Shown here: in pieces, positions 28,295 to 36,231 of the stretch
How positions within the stretch are numbered: the stretch's first letter is position 1
How the letters are laid out: every line of letters starts with the position of its first letter
Source of the DNA: Parvibaculum sp.
GTDB taxonomy: Bacteria > Pseudomonadota > Alphaproteobacteria > Parvibaculales > Parvibaculaceae
NCBI GenBank assembly: GCA_030649335.1
Contig: JAUSLL010000015.1
Coordinates: 1 to 57,745 of the forward strand
Direction: 5' to 3'
Length of the DNA: 57,745 nt
Made by a program: the position numbers and the translations under genes
The notes under the pieces: generated by a model
Seen by the model: only the letters and a program-made list of their open reading frames with translations
Databases searched by the model: none
What the model was told of the DNA's origin: nothing

Positions 28295-29038
28295 ATGACT
28301 TATTGCGTTGCGCTTCACCTGCGAGGCGGGCTTGTCATGTTGGCCGATACCCGCACCAATGCGGGTGTCGACAATATTTCGACTTTCCGCAAACTCACAG
28401 TGATCGATCAGCCTGGTGATCGCGTCATCGGCATTATGACGGCGGGGAACCTTGCGCTGAGCCAGGCGGTGGTCAATCTCGTCACCGAGCAAGGCGTGGC
28501 CATGACCGAGGATGGACCGCTTGAAACGCTCTACACCGTCCCGAGCATGGTGCGGGCCGCTCAGCTCATGGGGCGGGCGGTGCGCACGGTCTTTCATGTT
28601 GACGGCCCGGCGCTTGAGGCTCAGGCAGAAAGCTTCAACGTTTCGATCCTGCTTGGCGGCCAGATCGGCACCGGCCAGTTGCGGCTCTTTCAGATTTATT
28701 CCGCGGGCAATTATATCGAAGCGACGGAAGACACGCCTTATCTGCAAATCGGTGAGCACAAGTACGGCAAGCCGATCATTGATCGGGCGGCGACCTACGA
28801 GACGGATGTGACAGACGCGATGAAGCTCGCGCTCATCTCGATGGATTCGACCATGCGGTCTAATCTCTCCGTGGGTCTGCCCATCGACCTCATGGTCTAT
28901 CGACGTGACACGCTCAAAGTGGCGATGGTCCGGCGCATTAAAGAGGATGACGTCTATTTCAGGGATCTGCGGCAGGCCTGGTCCGATGCGTTGACGCGCG
29001 CCTATCTCGCCATCCCCTCGCCTGAGTGGCCGGTCTGA
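28295..29038 (+). CDS. anbu: Anbu proteasome-type protease
   Basis: 247 residues of the Anbu (BPH) family, a self-compartmentalising Ntn-hydrolase related to HslV and the 20S beta subunit. The first residues MTYCVALHL put Thr2 as the nucleophile after Met removal. GLVMLADTRTNAGVDNISTFRKL and VIGIMTAGNLALSQAVVNLV are typical Anbu motifs (Asp/Lys of the catalytic set). It closes the ATP-grasp/alpha-E/transglutaminase operon after a 72-base gap. No HslU-like ATPase partner is nearby, as is usual for Anbu. Confidence 0.94.
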   Translation: MTYCVALHLRGGLVMLADTRTNAGVDNISTFRKLTVIDQPGDRVIGIMTAGNLALSQAVVNLVTEQGVAMTEDGPLETLYTVPSMVRAAQLMGRAVRTVFHVDGPALEAQAESFNVSILLGGQIGTGQLRLFQIYSAGNYIEATEDTPYLQIGEHKYGKPIIDRAATYETDVTDAMKLALISMDSTMRSNLSVGLPIDLMVYRRDTLKVAMVRRIKEDDVYFRDLRQAWSDALTRAYLAIPSPEWPV

Positions 29039-29111
29039 CACCGCAACCGTCCGATTTGGTCCGGAACTTGCGAAGGTGAAGGACTGACTTCACCGCCGGA
29101 CGCGAGTGCCA

Positions 29112-30059
29112 ATGGCCGATCTTCATATAATTGCCCCAGACGAGCGCCATTTTGCCCGTAATGTCGATTGGAACCTGTTCCATCTCTTTGTTGAGATTGT
29201 TCAGTCCGGTGGCATCAGCGCGGCGGCCCGCCACTTAAACAGGCAACAACCGACCGTGAGCGCAGGGCTGAGGCGGCTGGAAGATCATCTGGGCGTCGAA
29301 CTTTTCCACCGCACTTCGCAGGGTGTCGAGCTGACACCGGCAGGGCGCGCGCTATTGCCGCTTTGTCAGACGATGGTTGAGGCTGCCCGCGCCGCGCCGC
29401 ACGAAGTGGCTAAGGCTGCAAACCTTCTCGAAGGTATTATCACCATCCGCACGATTTCGAGTGTCGTCTCACCGCAATTTGATGAGGCACTCGTTGCCTT
29501 TCATCGCGCTCATCCCGGTGTTGAAATTCATCTGGAGGTGACGCCGTGGCGGCAGGTCGTCAAGGCGTTGCGTCTGGGTGAAGCTGAGGTCGGGGTCGCT
29601 TGCGACAGTGCGCCGAGTGAAGGACTTTGCTATGAACCGCTGATGCGCGAGGTGCAGCAGCTTTATTGCGGGCGCGGGCATCCGCTCTACGGCCACCAGA
29701 TCGGCTTGCCGTCCGACCTTTGTGATGAAGCTTTTGTGCTAACGGGGCAGGACGAGCCGGAGGAGCTTGAGAGGTTTCGCCGTCGCTTCGGGCTTGGTGG
29801 CCGCGCGGGTGGCTTTGCCGAAAATCTCCATGAGGTGACACGGCTTATCGAGCTTGGTGTCGGTATCGGTTTTCTGCCGACCTGCGTTGCTGACCCGATG
29901 GAGGCTGAAGGGCGTGTCTGGCCGCTGCTACCGCCTGATCTGTTGCCGAGCTATCATGTCTATCTCGTCACGCGCGCGGCCCCGTCGCGCAATACGCCAA
30001 CCGAAATTTTCATCAGTGAAGTGATGAAACGTCTTCGCCAATTGCCGCCGAGCCTCTGA
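29112..30059 (+). CDS. LysR-type transcriptional regulator
   Basis: 316 residues. After a short leader, the helix-turn-helix reads FVEIVQSGGISAAARHLNRQ-QPTVSAGLRRLE, then the effector domain from about residue 90 (GIITIRTISSVVSPQFDEAL). ATG 29112 is preferred over GTG 29106. It lies upstream, on the same strand, of the unknown gene and the 2-oxoglutarate oxygenase that precede the guanidine operon, so it may control that pair. Its co-inducer is unknown. Confidence 0.9.
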   Translation: MADLHIIAPDERHFARNVDWNLFHLFVEIVQSGGISAAARHLNRQQPTVSAGLRRLEDHLGVELFHRTSQGVELTPAGRALLPLCQTMVEAARAAPHEVAKAANLLEGIITIRTISSVVSPQFDEALVAFHRAHPGVEIHLEVTPWRQVVKALRLGEAEVGVACDSAPSEGLCYEPLMREVQQLYCGRGHPLYGHQIGLPSDLCDEAFVLTGQDEPEELERFRRRFGLGGRAGGFAENLHEVTRLIELGVGIGFLPTCVADPMEAEGRVWPLLPPDLLPSYHVYLVTRAAPSRNTPTEIFISEVMKRLRQLPPSL

Positions 30060-30178
30060 AAGATCGGGGCCATAGATTTCATCTATGGCAGGCATCGCCA
30101 TTTTGTGACTTCGCGCCTTCGTGACCGCACCGCATTCTTTTACCGTTGAGTTGTGTGAAGCGCACGAGGCGGGTTGCG

Positions 30179-31027
30179 ATGACGGCAGACGTGACGAAGA
30201 CCATTCCGATGATCGATGAATTGGCGGGCCTGTGGCGGCGGTCGCTGATCGCTTGGCCCGATGGTCCACGCGATACAGCGACATGGGTCAACTGGATGCA
30301 GGGGCCGCGCGTTTATCTTGATCTGCGTCAGCCGGCGGTCAAACCCGATTTTCATGAGGTACACGGGCTTCGGCAGTTGGACAGGCTCCAAGTCGCGTGG
30401 ATGGCCGAGCAGGAAGGATTTGCAGGTGCCCTGCATTTCGACGGCACTTATTTTGAGTGGCGGCGCGAAATCGATTTTCAGCCGCAGGCGATTTACTCCG
30501 ACGAGGGCAAGCTTTGGTACGACGGCGACAAGATGATCGAGGAGGGGCGCGATATTGCCTATATCGAGCATTGGCACCGCGAACCGATCGAGATTGAGCC
30601 CATCTGTGCCATGCGTCTCAAGGGGCGTGCCGACGGGGTGCGCGGGTTTCTGCTGCGTGCAGGCTCGCTCTTCATGTATGCGCGCGGACGCAATGCCGAG
30701 ATGCCGGCGGGCAAGCATTTGCGTGAGCTTGTGGTTGCCGCGCCAAATCTTCAGGCGGCGCAAGATCTTGTTGATTGTGAAATCTCGCAAGGCGCAATCA
30801 CATCGGCGGGATGGATCATACAGCGTTCCAGCCTGCCGTTCCGCGAGGCTGAGGATATAGCTCCGGAATATCTCGTGCATGCAGGTGGAGATGATCCTCA
30901 CGGGATGCTGGTGACGCGCGACACAACGCCTGACGGGCGGCGGATGTTACATCACTGGGACATTCTTGACGTTGAAGGCGATGCGGATGCCATACCGCAG
31001 CCACAGAACATGCGGGTAGCACGATGA
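30179..31027 (+). CDS. Unknown protein coupled to a 2OG oxygenase
   Basis: 282 residues, not recognised. No signal peptide or membrane segment. The sequence suggests a mostly beta protein: GPRVYLDLRQP, GFAGALHFDGTYFEWRREIDFQP, IAYIEHWHREPIEIEPI, with several conserved-looking Trp, His and Arg residues that could line a ligand cavity; a lipocalin-like fold is a guess. GAGGCGGG precedes the ATG. Its stop overlaps the next start as ATGA, so it is made together with the 2-oxoglutarate oxygenase and may process the same substrate. Confidence 0.75.
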   Translation: MTADVTKTIPMIDELAGLWRRSLIAWPDGPRDTATWVNWMQGPRVYLDLRQPAVKPDFHEVHGLRQLDRLQVAWMAEQEGFAGALHFDGTYFEWRREIDFQPQAIYSDEGKLWYDGDKMIEEGRDIAYIEHWHREPIEIEPICAMRLKGRADGVRGFLLRAGSLFMYARGRNAEMPAGKHLRELVVAAPNLQAAQDLVDCEISQGAITSAGWIIQRSSLPFREAEDIAPEYLVHAGGDDPHGMLVTRDTTPDGRRMLHHWDILDVEGDADAIPQPQNMRVAR

Positions 31028-32133
31028 GCGACAGTCTTGCGGGCAATCCGGGCGATGGCGCCCGTAATTTCGATCATATCCCGATCATCGATATTGCGCC
31101 TTTGTTCGGCAGCGATGAAGCGGCCAAACACACGGTCGCGCTCAAGATCAAGGACGCTGCCTCGCATGTCGGCTTTCTCTATGTGACGGGACACGGTATC
31201 GCGCCGGAGCGCATCGAGAAATTGGTGACACGGGCGTCTGAATTTTTCGCGCTGCCTCTTGAGACCAAGCAGAAATATTACATCGGGCAGTCTCGCGCTC
31301 ATCGCGGCTATGTGCCGACAGGCGAAGAAAATTTTTACGTGAGCGAAGGCGGCAATGATGTCGCGAGCGTTGACAAGAAAGAAGCATTTGATCTGTCGGT
31401 CGAGCTTTCCACAGACGACCCGGATCATGTCCGTGGCTACCGGATGCTTGGACCCAATCAATGGCCTGCCGAGGTGCCTGCCTTCCGCGATGATGTTTAC
31501 CGCTATTATCGCGAAGTGATCGAACTCAGCCAGACTATGTTTCGAGGTTTCGCGCTGGCGCTTGATCTGCCGGAAGATTATTTTCAGCGGCTGACGACCA
31601 AACCGCCGTCGCAATTGCGTCTTGTGCATTACCCCGAGGGCCCGAACCGGTTTGCCGCTGAAGAAGGCAAATCGCGCCAGAGCGACTGGGGCATTAGTGC
31701 ACATACCGATTATGAGTGCTTCACGATCTTGCATGCGACGCTGCCCGGCCTTGAAGTGCTGAACGCCGCGGGTGACTGGATCGACGCGCCGCCAATACCC
31801 GGTGCTTTTGTCATCAACATCGGCGACATGCTTGAGGTGCTGACCAACGGGCGCTTCATCGCCACGCCCCATCGCGTGCGCAATGTGCCCGACGAGCGCT
31901 ATTCCTTTCCGCTCTTTTGTGCGGTGGATTTTGACACTTTGATCGAACCTTTGCCGGAATTCAAAGGCGATGGCCGCTCGGCTTATCCGACCTATGTGGC
32001 GGGAGACCATTTGTTTGCCGAGACTATGAAGACCTTCGCCTATTTGCGCGCATTGGAACGTGAAGGCGTGATTGCGGTGCCGGAATCCGAAAAGGCCGCC
32101 GCGATTGCCTTCGGGCGCAAAGAAAATGCCTGA
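31024..32133 (+). CDS. 2-oxoglutarate/Fe(II) oxygenase (isopenicillin N synthase-like)
   Basis: 369 residues. N-terminal DIOX_N-type region (HIPIIDIAPLF, VGFLYVTGHGI), then the double-stranded beta-helix with Fe ligands His227 and Asp229 in SAHTDYECF and His283 in ATPHRVRNV; RYS (292-294) is the cosubstrate-binding RxS motif. This group includes bacterial relatives of plant 2-ODD-C23 enzymes that hydroxylate homoarginine and release guanidine (established for the plant enzymes). Placed directly before a guanidine-assimilation operon, it could feed guanidine to it; that substrate is inference. Confidence 0.85.
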   Translation: MSDSLAGNPGDGARNFDHIPIIDIAPLFGSDEAAKHTVALKIKDAASHVGFLYVTGHGIAPERIEKLVTRASEFFALPLETKQKYYIGQSRAHRGYVPTGEENFYVSEGGNDVASVDKKEAFDLSVELSTDDPDHVRGYRMLGPNQWPAEVPAFRDDVYRYYREVIELSQTMFRGFALALDLPEDYFQRLTTKPPSQLRLVHYPEGPNRFAAEEGKSRQSDWGISAHTDYECFTILHATLPGLEVLNAAGDWIDAPPIPGAFVINIGDMLEVLTNGRFIATPHRVRNVPDERYSFPLFCAVDFDTLIEPLPEFKGDGRSAYPTYVAGDHLFAETMKTFAYLRALEREGVIAVPESEKAAAIAFGRKENA

Positions 32134-32319
32134 CCTCCCAAAACAAAAAAAACCGGAAACGCAGCTGCAATTTTTTAAAGCAGCGCGCGACAGGCCGGGG
32201 TTTTGTCTCAATTGCCTCTCTTTGCGTCAAGCTTGAGCGTATGCACAAAATTCAGGCTGTTTTTTTGCGCAAGTTCAGAGCGCGTGGTGCTTTCCGGCGG
32301 CTTCCTCCCGTTTTCCATC

Positions 32320-32335
32320 TGGCCCGCGCCTTGCA
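32320..32335 (+). promoter_or_regulatory. Sigma54-type promoter of the guanidine operon
   Basis: TGGCCCGCGCCTTGCA matches the RpoN consensus TGGC-A/C-CG-N4-TTGCA/T; GG (32321-32322) and GC (32333-32334) are 10 bases apart. The expected transcript start is near 32346, just before the riboswitch. No clear NtrC site was found upstream, though an activator must bind somewhere if this is used. Confidence 0.7.
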
Positions 32336-32349
32336 ATTCACTTCATTGG

Positions 32350-32462
32350 CAGCGGCTAGGGTTCCGGCTTTCCAATCTTTGTGGAAGGTGCTGGTCCGAG
32401 AGCCGCAACCTCACCGGTGAACAGCGGTCAGGTACACGGCGGGACAAAAGCCCGGGAGACGG
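32350..32462 (+). ncRNA. Guanidine-I riboswitch (ykkC-yxkD)
   Basis: The conserved blocks of the class appear in order: GGCTAGGGTTCCG (32354-32366), GGTCCGAGAGCCGC (32393-32406) and ACACGGCGGGACAAAAGCCC (32434-32453) followed by GGGAGA. These are the hallmark ligand-pocket sequences of the guanidine-I aptamer. It lies about 90 bases before a urea-carboxylase-associated ABC importer, a standard setting for this class. Binding of free guanidinium should switch expression on. Confidence 0.93.
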
Positions 32463-32471
32463 ACGTAATGC

Positions 32472-32509
32472 GAGGATTGGCATTGCACCGCCTAATCACG
32501 CCAATCCTC
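32472..32509 (+). promoter_or_regulatory. Expression-platform hairpin after guanidine-I aptamer
   Basis: GAGGATTGGC (32472-32481) and GCCAATCCTC (32500-32509) form a perfect 10-bp stem with an 18-base loop, directly after the aptamer and 40 bases before the start codon. The run after it (CGATTTGG) is only a weak U-tract. It may be a terminator that guanidine binding disrupts, or part of a translational switch. Confidence 0.55.
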
Positions 32510-32549
32510 CGATTTGGAACGCACTCAAACGGTCCGGAGGACTGACGAC

Positions 32550-33614
32550 ATGAAAATTCTACCCAAATTCGCTATCGCGGCACTTGCGGCACTTGCGCTT
32601 GTCACAAGCGTGCCCGCGCAAGCCGCACCTAAGAAAGACTTCAAGGTGGCCTGGTCGATTTATGTCGGCTGGATGCCTTGGGGCTATGCCGCCGACAACG
32701 GCATCGTGAAGAAATGGGCTGATAAATACGGCATCAACATCGAGGTCGTGCAGTTCAACGACTATATCGAGTCGATCAATCAATACACTGCCGGTTCGCT
32801 CGACGGCGTGCTCTCAACCAACATGGACGCGCTTGCCATTCCTTCCGTCGGCGGCGTTGACACGACAGCGCTTATCGTCGGCGATTATTCAAACGGCAAT
32901 GACGCGATCATCCTAAAGGACAAGAAGTCGCTTGCCGACATCAAGGGCCAGAAGGTCAATCTTGTTGAATTGTCTGTGTCGCATTACACGCTGGCCCGGG
33001 CGCTCGAAACGGTCGGTATGAGCGAGAAAGACGTGACCGTCGTCAATACATCGGACGCGGACATGGAAGCGGCGTGGAAAACATCGGATGTGACCGCCAT
33101 GGTTACATGGAACCCGATGGTTGCGTCGATCATGCAAGACAGCCGTGCCAATTCGGTTTTTGATTCAAGCGCATTGCCCGGTGAAATTCAGGATTTGCTT
33201 GTCGTCAACACTGACACGCTTAACGACAATCCTGAATTCGGCAAAGCGATGGTCGGCATCTGGTTTGAAACGCTCGCCCTGATGCAGTCGGGTACACCGG
33301 AAGCCAAAGCCGCACGTGAATCCATGGCCAAAGCCTCGGGCACGGATCTCGCCGGGTTCGAAGGTCAGCTCAAGACAACGAAGATGTTCTGGACACCTGC
33401 GGAAATGGTTGCCTTCACCGATGGTGACCTCGTACCTGCGATGGATAAGGTCCGCAACTTCCTCTTCACCCACGGGTTGCTCGGCAATAATGCCGCGTCT
33501 GCCGACGTGGTTGGCATTGAGTTTTCCGACGGCAAGATCATCGGCGACAAGAGCAATGTGAAGTTCCGCTTCACCGACAAATACATGAAGCTCGCCGCCG
33601 ACGGCAAGCTCTGA
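32550..33614 (+). CDS. ABC transporter substrate-binding protein (urea-carboxylase-associated)
   Basis: 354 residues, periplasmic. Signal peptide MKILPKFAIAALAALALV ending near PAQAA. The body resembles SsuA/TauA-like binding proteins of the urea-carboxylase-associated type (AWSIYVGWMPWGYAADNGIVKKW, STNMDALAIPSVGGVD). GGTCCGGAGG precedes ATG 32550. Behind a guanidine riboswitch, its ligand is most likely guanidine or a guanidine compound rather than urea (inference). Confidence 0.9.
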   Translation: MKILPKFAIAALAALALVTSVPAQAAPKKDFKVAWSIYVGWMPWGYAADNGIVKKWADKYGINIEVVQFNDYIESINQYTAGSLDGVLSTNMDALAIPSVGGVDTTALIVGDYSNGNDAIILKDKKSLADIKGQKVNLVELSVSHYTLARALETVGMSEKDVTVVNTSDADMEAAWKTSDVTAMVTWNPMVASIMQDSRANSVFDSSALPGEIQDLLVVNTDTLNDNPEFGKAMVGIWFETLALMQSGTPEAKAARESMAKASGTDLAGFEGQLKTTKMFWTPAEMVAFTDGDLVPAMDKVRNFLFTHGLLGNNAASADVVGIEFSDGKIIGDKSNVKFRFTDKYMKLAADGKL

Positions 33615-33647
33615 GCTTTACGACTTCCTCGTACCGTCAGGTTCCCC

Positions 33648-34466
33648 ATGCGTCGCCTTATCAACCAGTATCCGAGTGTTCTGAACCGATTGCTGCTTGC
33701 GGTTCTGCCCTTTGCGCTGGTGTTTCTTGCCTATGCGGTGGCGTCAGAAGCGCGCCTTGCCGATAATCCGGCTGACAAACTTCTGCCGGCTTGGGCAACC
33801 ATACAAGCGGCGATTATCCGCATGGGCTTTGTGCCCGATATGCGGACGGGGGATTTTCTATTGTATGTCGACACGATGGCGAGCCTTGAACGGCTCGCCA
33901 TCGGTGTTGCTTTCGCCACTGTAATCGGTGGCATCATCGGTATATTGCAGGGGCTCATACCTTATGTGCGCGCGATGATGGTGAATTTCACATCTGTCGT
34001 GTCGATGATCCCGCCGCTGGCGATCCTGCCGATCCTCTTCATTACATTCGGACTTGGTGAACTCTCCAAAGTTGTTCTCATTACCTTCGGTATCCTGCCC
34101 TATATCGTGCGCGATCTTGCGCAACGCACCGAAGAAATTCCCCACGAGCAGATCATTAAGGCGCAGACGCTAGGCGCGTCGACATGGCAGATCATTCTGC
34201 GTGTTGTGTTGCCGCAAATGCTGCCACGCCTCATCGACAGCGTGCGCCTCTCGCTCGGCTCTGCCTGGCTCTACCTCATTGCGGCAGAAGCGATTGCCGC
34301 TGAAAACGGGCTTGGCTACCGCATCTTCCTCATGCGCCGCTATCTCGCGATGGACGTGATCCTGCCTTACGTCTTCTGGATAACTTTTCTCGCATTCACT
34401 CTCGACTTCATCTTGCGTTTCACGCAGCGGAGCCTGTTCCGCTGGATGTATCGCGGACAGGCTTAA
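33648..34466 (+). CDS. ABC transporter permease
   Basis: 272 residues with about six transmembrane helices. N-terminal helix LLLAVLPFALVFLAYAVA; the ATPase-coupling EAA-like loop is EQIIKAQTLGASTWQIILRVVLPQMLP. It belongs to the SsuC/TauC-type importer permeases, with the binding protein upstream (33 bases) and the ATPase downstream (11 bases). Confidence 0.93.
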   Translation: MRRLINQYPSVLNRLLLAVLPFALVFLAYAVASEARLADNPADKLLPAWATIQAAIIRMGFVPDMRTGDFLLYVDTMASLERLAIGVAFATVIGGIIGILQGLIPYVRAMMVNFTSVVSMIPPLAILPILFITFGLGELSKVVLITFGILPYIVRDLAQRTEEIPHEQIIKAQTLGASTWQIILRVVLPQMLPRLIDSVRLSLGSAWLYLIAAEAIAAENGLGYRIFLMRRYLAMDVILPYVFWITFLAFTLDFILRFTQRSLFRWMYRGQA

Positions 34467-34477
34467 GGTATTGATCT

Positions 34478-35278
34478 ATGAGTAGCGTATGCGTCGAGAA
34501 TGTTTGGAAGTCCTATGGCCGCCAAACGGTGCTGGAACGGATTTCTTTCACAGTCGAACAAAAATCTTTTATCGCGCTGGTCGGCCCGTCCGGCTGCGGT
34601 AAGTCAACGTTTCTGCGCATGTTGCTGGGTGATGAAGCGCCCAGCAAGGGTCGCATCCTGATCGATGGCGAGCCGTTGATGGCCGAGCCCTCGCCTGATC
34701 GCGGCGTGGTGTTTCAGAAATATTCGGTCTTTCCGCATCTGACTTGTCTGCAAAATGTGATGCTGGGTCTGGAACTTGCCGCCGCGCCGCGTCTTGGCAT
34801 TTTGCTCGGGCGTCGCCGCCGCGAAGCCAAAGATATTTCGCGCGCCATGCTCGGCAATGTCGGGCTTGGTGCCGCGGAAAACAAGTATCCAAGCGAGTTA
34901 TCAGGTGGCATGCAGCAGCGTCTTGCGATTGCGCAAGCGCTGGTAAAAAAACCGAAATTGCTTCTTCTCGACGAACCCTTCGGCGCGCTCGACCCCGGCA
35001 TCCGCGCTGGTGTTCACGAGACATTGCTGGAGCTTTGGCACGAGACAGGCATGACCGTGTTCATGGTCACGCATGATCTGTCGGAAGCCTTCAAGCTCGG
35101 CACGCGCGTTATCGCCTTTGACCGGCGGCACACGCGACCGGAAGAAATGGAAGCCTACGGCGCGACGATCACGTTTGATTTGCCGGTTTATCACCCGGTG
35201 CCGAAGCCACCTGAGATCATTCCGGTGTTTGCCGAGGAACTGGACGAGAAGGCAGTGCGCTACAAAGCGGCTGTCTGA
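34478..35278 (+). CDS. ABC transporter ATP-binding protein
   Basis: 266 residues. Walker A GPSGCGKST, Q-loop VVFQKYSVFPHLTCLQN, signature ELSGGMQQR, Walker B LLLLDEPFGALD and switch His in VFMVTHDLSEAFKLG. The last 50 residues (RRHTRPEEMEAYGATITFDLPV) form a short extension typical of this operon type. Third gene of the importer; transcription probably continues through the guanidine-II riboswitch into the catabolic genes. Confidence 0.94.
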   Translation: MSSVCVENVWKSYGRQTVLERISFTVEQKSFIALVGPSGCGKSTFLRMLLGDEAPSKGRILIDGEPLMAEPSPDRGVVFQKYSVFPHLTCLQNVMLGLELAAAPRLGILLGRRRREAKDISRAMLGNVGLGAAENKYPSELSGGMQQRLAIAQALVKKPKLLLLDEPFGALDPGIRAGVHETLLELWHETGMTVFMVTHDLSEAFKLGTRVIAFDRRHTRPEEMEAYGATITFDLPVYHPVPKPPEIIPVFAEELDEKAVRYKAAV

Positions 35279-35285
35279 CAAGAAA

Positions 35286-35351
35286 CGCGGCGGGACGACC
35301 CGTCGCGCATTGGGGCCACAGACTTGATGTGGCGCAGCCCGGACGACCGGG
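35286..35351 (+). ncRNA. Guanidine-II riboswitch (mini-ykkC)
   Basis: Two hairpins with identical ACGA tetraloops, the defining feature of the class. P1: 35286-35294 pairs with 35299-35307 (9 bp, one G-U) around ACGA 35295-35298. P2: CCCGG 35338-35342 pairs with CCGGG 35347-35351 around ACGA 35343-35346. The linker is 30 bases, within the known range. GTCTCC (35351-35356) overlaps the foot of P2 and is complementary to the ribosome-binding sequence GGAGAC (35380-35385), so folding of P2 on guanidine should free the site: translational on-switch. Confidence 0.88.
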
Positions 35352-35353
35352 TC

Positions 35354-35368
35354 TCCCCGGAACGGGGA
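35354..35368 (+). promoter_or_regulatory. Small hairpin between guanidine-II aptamer and RBS
   Basis: TCCCCG (35354-35359) and CGGGGA (35363-35368) form a 6-bp stem with a GAA loop. It uses the same CTCC bases that could block the ribosome-binding site, so it may help hold the on-state once P2 has formed. Confidence 0.45.
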
Positions 35369-35388
35369 CGATGATACGAGGAGACGAG

Positions 35389-36231
35389 ATGAACATGCCA
35401 TCTCAAGAGACGAGCAACCCCGACACCTATGCCGCGCAGCGCGCGCGTTATGAGGCGCTCTATGCGCGGGGACGTGCGGCGCGGCGCGACTTTTCGGAAA
35501 TGAAGGGTAATTCGCCGGTGATCGCCGACGACCTTATTGCCGCGCGTGAAAGCCTGCCCGCCGGATGGGGCACGTCTGTGTTCGTGCCGCGCGGCCAGAC
35601 ATTGCGTCTTGTCGCAGGTGATCGTTGTCAGGGTGTCTCGGTGCTTGTCTATCGCGCAGGCGATCTCACCGAGCGGCTCAATGTCGGCGATACGGTTAAG
35701 ATGCAATGGTCAGCGCGGCTGCACAAAGGCAAGCTTCTCTATTCCGATATGGGTCGCGTGCTTGTCTCCATCACGGATGACACTTATGGCCAGCATGACG
35801 CGCTGGCGGGCGGGTCGAGTGCATTCACCAACCTCAAAAAATTCGATGATACGTCTGGTCGCAACACGCGCGACAATTTCATTCTGCTCGCTGCCAAGCA
35901 CGGGCTTGGGAAGTCGGACATTCCACCATGCGTCACCTTCTTTGCGCCCGTCGGCGTCAATGCGCTCGGGCTATTTGAGTGGAACGAGTTGGCGGCCCAA
36001 AGCGGCGATTACGTCGATCTGCGCGCTGAAATAGATGTGCTGGTCTTCGTTTCAAACTGCGCACATCCGCTCGCACCCGATACACAAACGCCGAGTGCTG
36101 TTGAGTTGCTGTGCTGGCGATCGCCGGTTGCCGGGCCTGATGATTTTTGCCGCAACTCATGTGAAGAAGCAATCCGCGGTTTTGAAAACACCGATGCGCT
36201 TAATGCATCCGTTGCGGAGGTCCGCACATGA
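35389..36231 (+). CDS. DUF1989 protein, carboxyguanidine deiminase subunit (UAAP1)
   Basis: 280 residues, urea-amidolyase-associated protein 1 type. With its partner it is known in guanidine-using bacteria as the two-subunit carboxyguanidine deiminase that makes allophanate and ammonia. Core motifs: GDRCQGVSVLVY, YGQHDALAGGSSAF, TRDNFILLAAKHGLGKSDIPP and FVSNCAHPLAPDT. Compared with the partner, the Cys after HD-x-AG and the HSC motif are missing, so this is probably the non-catalytic subunit (inference). Start ATG 35389 has GAGGAGA upstream, under control of the riboswitch. Stop overlaps the next gene as ATGA. Confidence 0.9.
   Translation: MNMPSQETSNPDTYAAQRARYEALYARGRAARRDFSEMKGNSPVIADDLIAARESLPAGWGTSVFVPRGQTLRLVAGDRCQGVSVLVYRAGDLTERLNVGDTVKMQWSARLHKGKLLYSDMGRVLVSITDDTYGQHDALAGGSSAFTNLKKFDDTSGRNTRDNFILLAAKHGLGKSDIPPCVTFFAPVGVNALGLFEWNELAAQSGDYVDLRAEIDVLVFVSNCAHPLAPDTQTPSAVELLCWRSPVAGPDDFCRNSCEEAIRGFENTDALNASVAEVRT

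Noticed and set aside
32140..32320. NtrC enhancer sites upstream of the sigma54 promoter
   Set aside because: No pair of TGCAC-N5-GTGCA-like half sites was convincing.
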